From the NCBI RefSeq assembly GCF_020707215.1, contig NZ_JAJFET010000001.1, positions 682,001-746,000 of the forward strand: 64,000 nucleotides of DNA. Direction: 5' to 3'. Under the pieces are notes generated by a model. It was not told the origin of the DNA, did not search any database, and saw only the letters and a program-made list of their open reading frames with translations. Origin of the DNA: Sphingomonas sp. PL-96. GTDB taxonomy: Bacteria > Pseudomonadota > Alphaproteobacteria > Sphingomonadales > Sphingomonadaceae. The translations under genes were made by a program, and so were the position numbers. Positions 1 through 8,358 of this stretch are shown piece after piece; position 1 is the first letter of the stretch; every line of letters starts with the position of its first letter.

Positions 1-1
1 G

Positions 2-346
2 ATGTTGGGCGCACAGGCCAGCGTCGCGTCCGACGCGTTCCGCGTCGTGATCCGCCCCCGCACCCCCCACGAATATGAAGCGCTGCTGCCGTCGGGCGCA
101 CGCTTCCGTGTGCTCGCGGAGGCGCTCGACGCCTTTGCGCCCAGCCACCTGGAGTGGGACGTCGAGCTGGAGATCGACGGCGCCGACGCGACCCCGGCCC
201 GTCTCGACGGCCGCGCCCGGCTTGGCTGGACCGGCTGGTTGGGCGGCGGCGGAACGGCCGTGCGGCGGGATGCGCATCTGCGGCGGGTTCCCGTACGTAA
301 TGACCGAACTTCTTCCACTCGCAAGCGACAAGGAGATGCGTTGTGA
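2..346 (+). CDS. tssG: T6SS baseplate subunit TssG, C-terminal part
   Basis: The 5' end lies outside the window; about 114 residues remain. The segment ending in LGWTGWLG, preceded by a region on pressing hydrophobic positions (LEALDAFAPSHLEWDVELEI), matches the C-terminal end of TssG/ImpH proteins, where a 'LGWTSWL'-like block closes the protein. TssG forms the baseplate wedge with TssE, TssF and TssK in the cytoplasm. The call is supported by context: clpV follows, and tssK-tssL-tssM lie 22 kb downstream. The stop overlaps the GTG start of the next gene, which suggests co-transcription. The last 30 residues are polar and not diagnostic. Family assignment is by motif and neighbourhood only. 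Confidence 0.72.
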   Translation: MLGAQASVASDAFRVVIRPRTPHEYEALLPSGARFRVLAEALDAFAPSHLEWDVELEIDGADATPARLDGRARLGWTGWLGGGGTAVRRDAHLRRVPVRNDRTSSTRKRQGDAL

Positions 347-1272
347 GGATTACTGCTGCCGTTGGCCCCCGGCAGCCAAACCGCGGGGCTGACGTGAGAG
401 CCATTCAGATGCTCATCAACCGGGCGCGGGTGCCCGGCGTGATGCCGCTGAAGCCCGACAGCCTCTTTGGTCCACGCACGGGCGCTGCGATCGAGGCTTA
501 TCAGCGGCACGTTCTCAGGATGCAGCGCCCGGACGGTGTCGTCGATCCAGGCGGCCCCACACTGCGGGCGCTGGCCCGACCGGCGCCGGCGGCTGCTCCC
601 GCGCCCAGACCGGCGCCGCGCCGCCCTTCAGGGCCGGCTGGCGGCCGCGGCGGATCGGCGGCTCCGGCGGCGCCCGGTCCATCGGGGGGCGGCGGTGGAA
701 ACCCCGCCGGAATCAGCGATGCAGAGTATCTGGAAATGGCCACTCGGATTGGCTGCGAGGTCGCGGCGATCAAGGCCGTCGTACAGACCGAGGTTGCGAT
801 CCGCGGCGCGTATGACTCCTCCGGCCGCCCCACCATCCTGTTCGAACGGCATAAGTTCTACAACCATACGCGCGGACGCTTCGCCGCGTCGGATCCAGAC
901 ATCTGCAATTCGAGTGCAGGCGGCTACGGCAAGTTTTCCGAGCAATATCCCAAACTCGAACGTGCGATGAAGCTGGATCGCGAGGCGGCGCTCAAGTCGG
1001 CGAGCTGGGGCGCGTTCCAGATCCTGGGTGAAAATCACCGCCAGGCCGGTCACGCGACCGTCGATGGCTTCGTCAATGCGATGAAAGCTTCGATCCACGC
1101 GCAGGTGCGCGCGTTCATCGCCTTCGTGCTGGCGGATCGCCGGCTGGTTCGCGCGCTGAGCAACCGGCAATGGGCGACGTTCGCCAGCATCTACAACGGA
1201 CCGGCGTACAAGAAGAACAAGTACGACGACGAGATGCGTTCCAACTACCAACGCTTTGCGAACGGGGCATGA
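343..1272 (+). CDS. Peptidoglycan-binding N-acetylmuramidase (DUF3380), candidate T6SS effector
   Basis: A 309-residue protein starting at a GTG that overlaps the tssG stop. Residues 1-75 form a peptidoglycan-binding domain 1 (repeated 'VRAIQMLIN...FGPRTGAAIEAYQ' pattern). Residues 78-120 are a Pro/Ala/Gly-rich linker. Residues 125-305 match the N-acetylmuramidase (DUF3380) family, with the signature GRPTILFERHKFY, the block SWGAFQILGENH and a Glu near residue 150 in the position of the catalytic glutamate. The predicted action is cleavage of the glycan strand of peptidoglycan. There is no Sec signal peptide, so export by another route is expected. Its place between tssG and clpV, and the 4-bp overlap with a lipoprotein gene, suggest an antibacterial T6SS effector. 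Effector status is inference; the enzyme family is well supported. Confidence 0.85.
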   Translation: MRITAAVGPRQPNRGADVRAIQMLINRARVPGVMPLKPDSLFGPRTGAAIEAYQRHVLRMQRPDGVVDPGGPTLRALARPAPAAAPAPRPAPRRPSGPAGGRGGSAAPAAPGPSGGGGGNPAGISDAEYLEMATRIGCEVAAIKAVVQTEVAIRGAYDSSGRPTILFERHKFYNHTRGRFAASDPDICNSSAGGYGKFSEQYPKLERAMKLDREAALKSASWGAFQILGENHRQAGHATVDGFVNAMKASIHAQVRAFIAFVLADRRLVRALSNRQWATFASIYNGPAYKKNKYDDEMRSNYQRFANGA

Positions 1273-1934
1273 GTATGATCCACGTCTATTACCGCACCAA
1301 GCTGTCGCTGTTCGCCCTGCTTGCCGCGACCGCGTGCAGCGCCGCACCGGGCGACACGGCTGCCAACGCGAGCGAGACGGCAGCACCAGCCCCGGAAGTG
1401 TCCAGCGCGCCGGCCTCCAGCGCGCCCGCAGCGGCGCCTGCGACTGGCAAGATCACGCTTTCCCCGCCCGCGGACGCCGCAGCAATCGACCAGGGACGTC
1501 AGGCGGCAGAGGCGGCTGGCATGACCGACGTCAGCGTGACCGAGGCGCAGTCCTTCCGGCTGCTCGCGGGCACCGAACATGTCGCCACGATCGTCGCTGG
1601 CGAGGGCAAGGAAGCGGACGCGATCAATGCCGGCTGCTTTGTGGCGCTGGTGCAGGACGGCAATGCTTCGGTGGTTCCAACCATGGGCAGCGGCGAGTGG
1701 GAAGCGCAGACTTGTCTCGCTACCAAGGCACTGGGACTGCTCTCAAGCGAGGGCACCGTCCGCATCGGCGTGATTTATGATGGGGCCTCGCCCAACGCCT
1801 CCGGAACCGAGCCGATCGTGCTCGTTTGGGACCGTGCGGGCGGCACGCTCCGCATTGATGAGGCCGCGTCCAAGCGTGCGTCCTTGGCAGGAGCCTCGAC
1901 GATCAAGGCGCTGCGTACCGCCGCCGTGCAGTAA
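1269..1934 (+). CDS. Lipoprotein, candidate immunity protein for the muramidase
   Basis: A 221-residue product. The ATG overlaps the stop of the muramidase gene (ATGA), and a second ATG two codons later is also possible. The N-terminus has a short basic region, a hydrophobic core and the lipobox ATAC, so a lipoprotein facing the periplasm is expected. An Ala/Pro/Ser-rich linker follows, to about residue 60. The remaining domain, with two cysteines (NAGCFVAL and EAQTCLATKAL) and a C-terminal IVLVWDRAGG block, is not recognised. Immunity proteins against peptidoglycan-degrading T6SS effectors are typically periplasmic or lipid-anchored and encoded directly beside the effector, which fits. TssJ is the other lipoprotein expected in T6SS loci, but no TssJ hallmark was seen. 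Confidence 0.7.
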   Translation: MSMIHVYYRTKLSLFALLAATACSAAPGDTAANASETAAPAPEVSSAPASSAPAAAPATGKITLSPPADAAAIDQGRQAAEAAGMTDVSVTEAQSFRLLAGTEHVATIVAGEGKEADAINAGCFVALVQDGNASVVPTMGSGEWEAQTCLATKALGLLSSEGTVRIGVIYDGASPNASGTEPIVLVWDRAGGTLRIDEAASKRASLAGASTIKALRTAAVQ

Positions 1935-2018
1935 GCGGCGCCGCAGCGTGACCTGCGAACACGGATACAGCCGGCACTGGGGGCACCAGAATGCCGCCGC
2001 GACAAAAAAGGGGTAAGC

Positions 2019-4658
2019 ATGACCGAGATCAGCCGTGCGTCGCTTTTCGGCAGGTTGGATGCCGCTGCGCTGCAATCGATCGAGTCCGCGACCGCGCTCG
2101 CGAAGATGCGGGGCAACCCCTATGTCGAGCTCGCCCATTGGGTGCAGCTGCTGAGCCAGGATGCAACCGGCGACATTGCCGCGATCCGCAGCGCGTTTGC
2201 GATCGACGATGCCGCGCTGTCGCGCGACGTCGTCGGCGCGCTCGACATCCTGCCACGTGGGGCCTCGGCGATCTCGGACTTCGCGCCGCAGATCGAGGAG
2301 ACGATCGAGAAGGGCTGGCTCTATGCCTCGCTGCAGTTCGGGGCCGGCAAGGTGCGGACCGGGCATCTGCTCTACGGCATGCTCAGGACCCCGACGCTGC
2401 GCAACGCGCTGTTCGCGATTAGCGGTGAGTGGCGCAAGGTCCAGGTCGAGCGGTTGGGCGCCGACTTCGACGCGATCGTCAAACCCTCGACGGAGCAGAC
2501 GGTCATCGACGTGCCGGGCGAACCGGCCGGCGCTCCCGCGCCCGGTGCCGCGCCGGTGGGGGAGGCGCTGGCGCGCTATTCGACGGACCTGACCGCCAAG
2601 GCGCGTAGCGGTGAGATCGACGCGGTTGTCGGCCGCGATGCCGAAATCCGGCAGCTGGTCGACGTGCTGCTGCGCCGCCGCCAGAACAACCCGATCCTGG
2701 TCGGCGAGGCGGGGGTCGGCAAGACGGCGGTGGTGGAGGGCTTCGCCCGCCGCATCGTCGATGGCGACGTGCCGCCGGCGCTCCGCAACGTGACGCTGCG
2801 CGCGCTCGACGTGACGCTGATGCAGGCGGGCGCCGGAGTGAAGGGCGAGTTCGAGAAGCGGCTGCGCCACGTGATCGACGAGGTCGAGGGCGCGGCAAGC
2901 CCGGTGATCCTGTTCATCGACGAGGCGCACACGCTGGTCGGCGCGGGCGGGCAGGCCGGCACCGGCGATGCCGCCAACCTGCTCAAACCCGCGCTGGCAC
3001 GCGGTCGGCTGCGCACGATCGCGGCGACCACCTATGCCGAGTACCGCCAGTATTTTGAAAAGGACCCGGCGCTCACCCGTCGCTTCCAGACGGTCGACGT
3101 GGCCGAGCCCGAGGCGCCGGTTGCGATCGACATGCTGCGTTCGGTCGTGCCGATGATGGAGGCGCACCATCAGGTTGTGGTGCTCGACGAGGCGGTCGCT
3201 GCGGCGGTAACGCTGTCGCAACGCTATGTTCCGGCGCGCCAGCTGCCCGACAAAGCGGTGAGCCTGATCGACACCGCGGCGGCGCGCGTGGCGGTATCAC
3301 AGCACGCAACGCCTGCCCCGGTCGAGGATCGCCGCCGCCGCCTGGAGCTGCTGGAGGTAGAGCGCGACGTGGTCGAGCGCGAGGCGCAGGGCCGCTACCG
3401 CCGCGATGACCGGCTGGCCGAACTCGACGCGGAGATTGCGTCCGCACGCGAGGCGGTGGCCGCGATCGAGGCCAAGTGGGAGGGCGAAAAGGCGGCGCTG
3501 GAGGCGGTTCGTGCCGCGCGTGAGGGTGACGAAGCCGATGCGCTCGATGCCGCGATCGCCGCGGCGCGCGAAGCTGCGGGCGATGACCCGATGGTGTTCG
3601 GCGTGGTGGACGCCGATGCAGTCGCGGCCGTGGTCGGCGATTGGACCGGCATACCCGTCGGTCGCATGGTCAAGGACGAGATTGCCAGCGTGCTCTCGAT
3701 CGGCGAGGCGCTGAAGGCGCGCGTCATCGGGCAGGATCATGCCATGGATGCGATCGCCAAGCGCATCCAGACCAGCCGCGCCAAGCTCGACAATCCGTCC
3801 AAGCCGGTCGGCGTGTTCATGCTGTGCGGCCCCTCCGGGGTCGGCAAGACCGAGACTGCGCACGCGCTGTCCGAGCTGCTGTTCTCGGGCGACGATTCGA
3901 TGATCGTCATCAACATGAGCGAGTTCCAGGAGGCGCACACCGTCTCGACGCTGAAGGGCGCGCCTGCGGGTTATGTCGGCTATGGTCAGGGCGGCGTGCT
4001 GACCGAGGCGGTGCGGCGCCGGCCCTACAGCGTCGTGCTGCTCGACGAGGTCGAGAAGGCCCACCCGGACGTCCACGAGATGTTCTTCCAGGTGTTCGAC
4101 AAGGGGTTCATGAACGACGCGGAAGGCCGGCACATCGACTTCCGCAACACCGTGATCCTGCTCACCTCCAACGTCGGGACCGAGCTGATCGCGACGCTCA
4201 CTGAAGACGAGGAGATGGCGCCGACGCCGGACGGACTGGCGACTGCGCTCAGGCCCGAACTGCTGAAAGTGTTCCCGCCCGCGCTGCTCGGGCGGTTGTC
4301 GGTGCTGCCTTATTATCCGCTCAGCAAGACGATGCTGGCTGGCATCGTCCGGCTGCAGCTCGGGCGTATCGAACGGCGCATCCGCGACAACCACGGCATC
4401 GCGCTCACCATCGACGAAGCAGTGGTCGCGTATATTGTCGAGCGCTGCACGGAGGCGGCTTCGGGTGGTCGCATGATCGATGCGATCCTGACCAACACCA
4501 TGCTTCCCGATATGTCGGTCGGGCTGCTCGAACGGCGGATGCGGGGCGAGGATGTCCAGCAAATTCGCGTGCGTGTAGAGGGGGATGCGCTCGGCTATTC
4601 GTTTGAGGAAGCGGAGCACGCGCTGGAAGTTCCCGCAAACGATGTCGCTGCGGAATAA
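2019..4658 (+). CDS. tssH: T6SS AAA+ ATPase ClpV (TssH)
   Basis: An 879-residue class B Clp/HSP100 ATPase that disassembles the contracted TssB-TssC sheath in the cytoplasm. An N-terminal Clp repeat domain covers residues 1-150. The first AAA module has Walker A GEAGVGKTA near residue 229 and Walker B ILFIDEAHTL. A coiled middle domain rich in Glu/Arg spans about 430-510. The second AAA module has GPSGVGKTE near 603 and VVLLDEVEKAH. The C-terminal D2-small domain is complete. Length and order match ClpV rather than housekeeping ClpB, and the gene lies between T6SS genes. It starts at ATG with an AGGGG-type site (aaaaaaggggtaagc) just upstream. It is preceded by an 84-bp gap after the lipoprotein gene, so it may have its own promoter or share the upstream one. 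Confidence 0.95.
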   Translation: MTEISRASLFGRLDAAALQSIESATALAKMRGNPYVELAHWVQLLSQDATGDIAAIRSAFAIDDAALSRDVVGALDILPRGASAISDFAPQIEETIEKGWLYASLQFGAGKVRTGHLLYGMLRTPTLRNALFAISGEWRKVQVERLGADFDAIVKPSTEQTVIDVPGEPAGAPAPGAAPVGEALARYSTDLTAKARSGEIDAVVGRDAEIRQLVDVLLRRRQNNPILVGEAGVGKTAVVEGFARRIVDGDVPPALRNVTLRALDVTLMQAGAGVKGEFEKRLRHVIDEVEGAASPVILFIDEAHTLVGAGGQAGTGDAANLLKPALARGRLRTIAATTYAEYRQYFEKDPALTRRFQTVDVAEPEAPVAIDMLRSVVPMMEAHHQVVVLDEAVAAAVTLSQRYVPARQLPDKAVSLIDTAAARVAVSQHATPAPVEDRRRRLELLEVERDVVEREAQGRYRRDDRLAELDAEIASAREAVAAIEAKWEGEKAALEAVRAAREGDEADALDAAIAAAREAAGDDPMVFGVVDADAVAAVVGDWTGIPVGRMVKDEIASVLSIGEALKARVIGQDHAMDAIAKRIQTSRAKLDNPSKPVGVFMLCGPSGVGKTETAHALSELLFSGDDSMIVINMSEFQEAHTVSTLKGAPAGYVGYGQGGVLTEAVRRRPYSVVLLDEVEKAHPDVHEMFFQVFDKGFMNDAEGRHIDFRNTVILLTSNVGTELIATLTEDEEMAPTPDGLATALRPELLKVFPPALLGRLSVLPYYPLSKTMLAGIVRLQLGRIERRIRDNHGIALTIDEAVVAYIVERCTEAASGGRMIDAILTNTMLPDMSVGLLERRMRGEDVQQIRVRVEGDALGYSFEEAEHALEVPANDVAAE

Positions 4659-4753
4659 CATCGCGGAAGGCTGGGCCGATTCATGGCAACTATTGCCTGA
4701 CAGCTTACTCGGCTGATACCGTAGTTTCAGGACCCAAGACCAGGATTCTCGAG

Positions 4754-4978
4754 ATGCGAGCTGTCCAGTTTCTTTTGAGGGCAACAATCGTGGCGGCCGC
4801 GGCATGGATCGGCGCGGATCTGCTGGTTGATGCCAATGAATACGGCGCGCCTGATTTCGGCCGGACTGCGAACATGGACAAATGGGCAAACCCCTGGCCG
4901 ATGCTGATGCTTGTCGGAGCGGCAGCGGGGCTGCTCGCCCCGCGCAGGCGCGCTCGCGGCACGAACCGCGCAACTTAA
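4754..4978 (+). CDS. Small two-helix membrane protein
   Basis: A 74-residue protein of no recognised family. Two hydrophobic stretches, about residues 5-24 (FLLRATIVAAAAWIGADLLV) and 50-63 (PMLMLVGAAAGLLA), suggest two membrane helices joined by a short polar loop. The C-terminus is Arg-rich (PRRRARG), consistent with a cytoplasmic end. It lies between clpV and the second effector gene on the same strand, 95 bp after clpV and 45 bp before the effector. There is no strong ribosome binding site. A role in the secretion module is possible but only from position. Confidence 0.5.
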   Translation: MRAVQFLLRATIVAAAAWIGADLLVDANEYGAPDFGRTANMDKWANPWPMLMLVGAAAGLLAPRRRARGTNRAT

Positions 4979-5023
4979 GGGCCGAGGCCGCCGACCGACA
5001 GTACTTGGAACGGGGAGAAGCGC

Positions 5024-5902
5024 ATGCGACTTGCCACGATAGAACGAGGTGCGAAGGGGCAGCAGGTGCAGCTGCTGCAGCATCTGCTGAACACGACATC
5101 CAAGCCCAGGCCGCCGCTGGAACTCGACGGCGCGTTCGGTGCGATGACCGAGCGGGTGGTGCGCAGCTACCAGGCCGGGCGCCGGCTGGAGGCAGACGGC
5201 GTCGTAGGCCCCGAAACGTGGAAGAGCCTGGGCGTGGGTGGTTCGGCGCTGCCGCCGGCGCCCGTGCAGAGCGGACCGCCCACGCGCGCAGTGCCCATTC
5301 CGTCGGTGCGCCAGCTGCCGATGGGCACCGGCACATCGCCGATCACCAGCCCGCCGACACGGGCGGTGCCGATCCCGTCGATCCGCCAGCTGCCGCTTGG
5401 CAACGCCCGCCCCGCTGGTGGTGGATCGCTCGACCGGCCGGGCACCTCGATTGCCGTACCTTGGATGCGGGTGGCGAATGCGGAAAAGTTCGTGGCCGAG
5501 GTCGCAGGCGCCGGCAACAATCGGCGGATCATGGAATATCACGCCACGACGACGCTCGGCAGCCAACCCGATTCCGTGCCGTGGTGCTCCTCCTTTGTGA
5601 ACTGGTGCCTCAAGCAGGTCGGTATTCGCGGGACGAACAGTGCAGCGGCCGCAAGCTGGGTCGACTGGGGCCAGCCCTTGGAGGAACTCCGCTACGGCTG
5701 CATCGTCCAGATCCGCACGGCGCGCAGCGGGCATGACCGCGCGACCGGCTCGTCCAGCGGCAATCACGTCGCCTTCTTCGTCTCCAAGACCGCCACCCAC
5801 ATCACCTTGCTGGGCGGCAATCAGGGCAACCAGGTGAAAGAGTCAAACTTCCGGCTCAGCAGCTATGACATAAGGGCGATGCGATGGCCGACCGGTCGAT
5901 GA
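5024..5902 (+). CDS. Peptidoglycan-binding, TIGR02594-type cysteine peptidase/amidase, candidate T6SS effector
   Basis: A 292-residue protein starting at ATG behind GGGGAG. Residues 1-70 are a peptidoglycan-binding domain 1 (VQLLQHLLN, DGAFGAMTERVVRSYQ, DGVVGPETW). Residues 75-135 are a Pro-rich linker holding two tandem copies of a 17-residue unit (PPTRAVPIPS-V/I-RQLP-M/L-G). Residues 145-290 resemble the TIGR02594/NlpC-P60-CHAP group: the candidate catalytic Cys is C188 in VPWCSSFVNWC, the candidate His is H248 in GNHVAFF, and GGNQGNQV follows. The predicted action is hydrolysis of a peptide or amide bond in peptidoglycan. There is no signal peptide. A 4-bp overlap with a lipoprotein gene mirrors the muramidase pair and supports an effector role, which remains inference. 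Confidence 0.82.
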   Translation: MRLATIERGAKGQQVQLLQHLLNTTSKPRPPLELDGAFGAMTERVVRSYQAGRRLEADGVVGPETWKSLGVGGSALPPAPVQSGPPTRAVPIPSVRQLPMGTGTSPITSPPTRAVPIPSIRQLPLGNARPAGGGSLDRPGTSIAVPWMRVANAEKFVAEVAGAGNNRRIMEYHATTTLGSQPDSVPWCSSFVNWCLKQVGIRGTNSAAAASWVDWGQPLEELRYGCIVQIRTARSGHDRATGSSSGNHVAFFVSKTATHITLLGGNQGNQVKESNFRLSSYDIRAMRWPTGR

Positions 5903-6405
5903 TGTTTGCGTTCCCCGCAGCCCTGCTGCTGGTGGCCTGCGGTGCGCAGCCGAGCGATGGCGCCGGGCGAAGCGTCGGGGATGGCGTCGGCACGACGCCG
6001 GGATCGACTGCGGCCGCAGCGCCGACACCGGCACCGGCACCGGCACCGGCACGCGCCGCGAACGAAAAGTTCGACGTCTTTTGGCAGCGGTTCCGGACCG
6101 CGGCGCTGGCTGGCGATGCTGCGGGGATCGCGGCCGCCAGTGCGCCGAAGGTCACGTCGCACGGGATTCTGGACTCCGACGCGACTGCCACCCTGTCACC
6201 CGCTCAGGCAGCCAAAGCCGTGCAGCGGTTGCTGGCAAGCGACGAACCCATCGACTCTTCCCGCAGGACTCTGCGTCAGGTCCTGGCGAGCGGGGACGTC
6301 CCGCAGCGCGAGGGCCAGCCGCTCGGCACGCGAGTCGTAGGTCCCGTGACCTTCCAGCAAATCAACGGACGCTGGTTCCTGACCGACGTATATCTGGAAG
6401 ATTGA
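5899..6405 (+). CDS. Lipoprotein, candidate immunity protein for the cysteine peptidase
   Basis: A 168-residue product. The ATG at 5899 overlaps the effector stop (ATGATG, so 5902 is equally possible); an earlier in-frame ATG at 5884 would lengthen the overlap. The leader MMFAFPAALLLVACGAQ has the lipobox LVAC, so a lipid-anchored periplasmic protein is expected. Residues about 40-55 are an Ala-Pro run encoded by four tandem hexanucleotides. The globular part, with FWQRFRTAALAGDAAGIAAAS and ending in NGRWFLTDVYLED, recalls the NTF2-like/DUF4440 fold. The gene pairing predicts immunity against the upstream peptidase. The fold and the function are inferred. Confidence 0.68.
   Translation: MMFAFPAALLLVACGAQPSDGAGRSVGDGVGTTPGSTAAAAPTPAPAPAPARAANEKFDVFWQRFRTAALAGDAAGIAAASAPKVTSHGILDSDATATLSPAQAAKAVQRLLASDEPIDSSRRTLRQVLASGDVPQREGQPLGTRVVGPVTFQQINGRWFLTDVYLED
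6026..6055. repeat. Short hexanucleotide tandem repeat in the lipoprotein linker
   Basis: The unit accggc is repeated about four and a half times and encodes Pro-Ala repeats. Changes in copy number would stay in frame and alter only linker length. Confidence 0.75.
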
Positions 6406-6609
6406 CCGCCGGCTCACTTGTAGGCGCGGCGCCGATCGGCCGTCCGATCTAAGTTGTTTAGTGCTGGTGTAATAAATAGCCGGCATTGCGCATGTTGGTG
6501 TTTGACCGGACAGTCGCCGGGATCATAAACGACTGACACGAGCGATCCTTGCCGATTGATCAACTTGAAGCGGCGCGGCGATGATCGTCCGGTGGATTCG
6601 AAGGGGGCA

Positions 6610-8349
6610 GTGTTGCGACAGCGTATCGGTGCGGGCGCCGGAGTGATCGGCGCGCTTGTTGCAGGACTGATGGCCGCGCCCGCCGGGGCGCAGGGCGTGC
6701 AAACGGGATTGCCCACTCGTCAGGAAGTCACGCCGCCGACGCCGGACCAGCCGCGGGAGTCCACCGCGCAGGTGAGCAGCGACACGGCCTTTGCGCCCGG
6801 CAGCTGCGCGCTCGACGCATCGCCGCTGCGGGTGAACATCGCGCAGGTAGCGTTCACGCGCCCGGGAGGCACCCCGCTGCAGCCTGAGATCGCACGGACG
6901 CTGGCGAACCTGACGGCACCGACGGGCGAACAGCCCATCTCCGTCGTCTGCGCAGTGCGCGATCAGGCGAACGCAGCTCTGCGCCGCGATGGATGGGTCG
7001 CCTCCGTCCAGATCCCCGCACAGGAAATCACCGACGGCGTCCTGCGGCTGGAGGTGGTGACCGCGCGGATCGTCGATATCCGCGTGCGTGGCGATGCCGG
7101 CCGCTACGAGCCGCTGCTGCGCCGTCGTCTCGCTGCCCTGCAGGCGATGGACCCGCTGAACGAGCGGGAGGCGGAGCGCCTGCTGCTGCTGGCGGGCGAC
7201 GTGCCGGGGCTGGACGTCGCCCTTTCGCTACGCCCGTCCGGCGGCGAGCAAGGCGCGGTGATCGGCGACCTGACCGTCAGTTCGCGTCGCTTTGCCGTCT
7301 ATGCCAATGCCCAGAACTATAACTCGCGTCTATTGGGGCGCGAAACGCTTTACGCCCGCGGCGAAGTCTATGGGCTGAGCGGTCTTGCCGACATCACCTA
7401 TCTGGGTGTGTCCACTACCGCCGACTTCAACGAGCAGCGGCTGGTCCAGGCCGGCCATATCTTCGAAATCGGCGGCAGCGGAACCAGCCTGGGCAGCCGG
7501 GCGAGCTATGCCTGGTCGCGCCCTGATCTCGGCGCCCTCGATCTACGCACAAACACCTTCATCGGCGGCTTCGACCTTACCCAGCCGCTGATCCGTTCGG
7601 TTCGCCAGAATGTGCGCGCCCGCCTGGGGATCGACTTTGTCGACCAGACCACTCGTGTGGGTGGTGGCGACGATGCCGTTACCCTCACACGCGACAAGTT
7701 GCGCGTAGCGTTTCTGGGCATCGACGGCGATCAGCAGTTTGTCGATGCCAGTGGCAATACCTGGCTTTCCCTTGCCGCCACGCTGGAGCTGCGCAAGGGG
7801 CTGGGCATCCTGGACGCAAGCAAGACCGGGCTGCAGAGCGGCGAACTCACCTCGCGGCTGGAGGGCAATGCGCGCGCGCTGGTGTTCCGTGGCGTGGCCG
7901 ACGCGACCGCGTATCTGGGTCCGGTGTTCAGCATTGCCGCCCTGGGGCAGATGCAATGGGCGAACGACCCGCTGCTCAACTATGAGGAGTTTGCGCTCGG
8001 CAGCCTCACCATCGGGCGCGGCTTTGATCCCGGTTCCAACAGCGGCGACCGCGCGGCTGGCGCGCGGATCGAGGCGCGCGCGGACCTGCCCGTCGTCGCG
8101 GCTGTCGGCACCCAGCTCTACGGCTTCTACGACGTGTTGCGCCTGAGCAATCTTGACCGCTCCCGGCTGGAGGGTGCGCGCACCTTTGAAAGCATGGGCG
8201 GCGGCGTGCGCCTGTCCTTGCCGAACCGGCTGGTGCTCGACCTCACCTATGCGAGGCCGCTCGACCGGGCGCTGCTGCTTGACGAGAAACGCCCGCCTGC
8301 GCGGGTTCTCGCCTCCCTGACTGTCCAGCTGCGCGACCGCGCACGATAG
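6610..8349 (+). CDS. TpsB-type outer-membrane transporter (ShlB/FhaC/HecB family)
   Basis: About 579 residues from GTG 6610. The nearby in-frame TTG codons 6613 and 6556 are alternatives; an AAGGGGG tract at 6601-6607 favours 6610 or 6613. A signal peptide ends near APAGAQ. A POTRA region (about residues 85-190; ITDGVLRLEVVTARIVDIRV) precedes a 16-strand-type barrel. GRGFDPGSNSGDRA matches the VRGY/F loop motif of the Omp85-TpsB superfamily. The partner exoprotein starts 9 bp downstream. The role is to bind the TPS domain of TpsA in the periplasm and pass it through the outer membrane. About 200 bp upstream are gene-free and should hold the operon promoter. Confidence 0.92.
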   Translation: MLRQRIGAGAGVIGALVAGLMAAPAGAQGVQTGLPTRQEVTPPTPDQPRESTAQVSSDTAFAPGSCALDASPLRVNIAQVAFTRPGGTPLQPEIARTLANLTAPTGEQPISVVCAVRDQANAALRRDGWVASVQIPAQEITDGVLRLEVVTARIVDIRVRGDAGRYEPLLRRRLAALQAMDPLNEREAERLLLLAGDVPGLDVALSLRPSGGEQGAVIGDLTVSSRRFAVYANAQNYNSRLLGRETLYARGEVYGLSGLADITYLGVSTTADFNEQRLVQAGHIFEIGGSGTSLGSRASYAWSRPDLGALDLRTNTFIGGFDLTQPLIRSVRQNVRARLGIDFVDQTTRVGGGDDAVTLTRDKLRVAFLGIDGDQQFVDASGNTWLSLAATLELRKGLGILDASKTGLQSGELTSRLEGNARALVFRGVADATAYLGPVFSIAALGQMQWANDPLLNYEEFALGSLTIGRGFDPGSNSGDRAAGARIEARADLPVVAAVGTQLYGFYDVLRLSNLDRSRLEGARTFESMGGGVRLSLPNRLVLDLTYARPLDRALLLDEKRPPARVLASLTVQLRDRAR

Positions 8350-8358
8350 GAGCCGACC

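Noticed and set aside
1269..1934. TssJ as an identity for the lipoprotein next to the muramidase
   Set aside because: Sequence length and cysteine pattern differ from TssJ, and the gene overlaps the enzyme gene rather than sitting with tssK-tssL-tssM. Immunity is the better reading.
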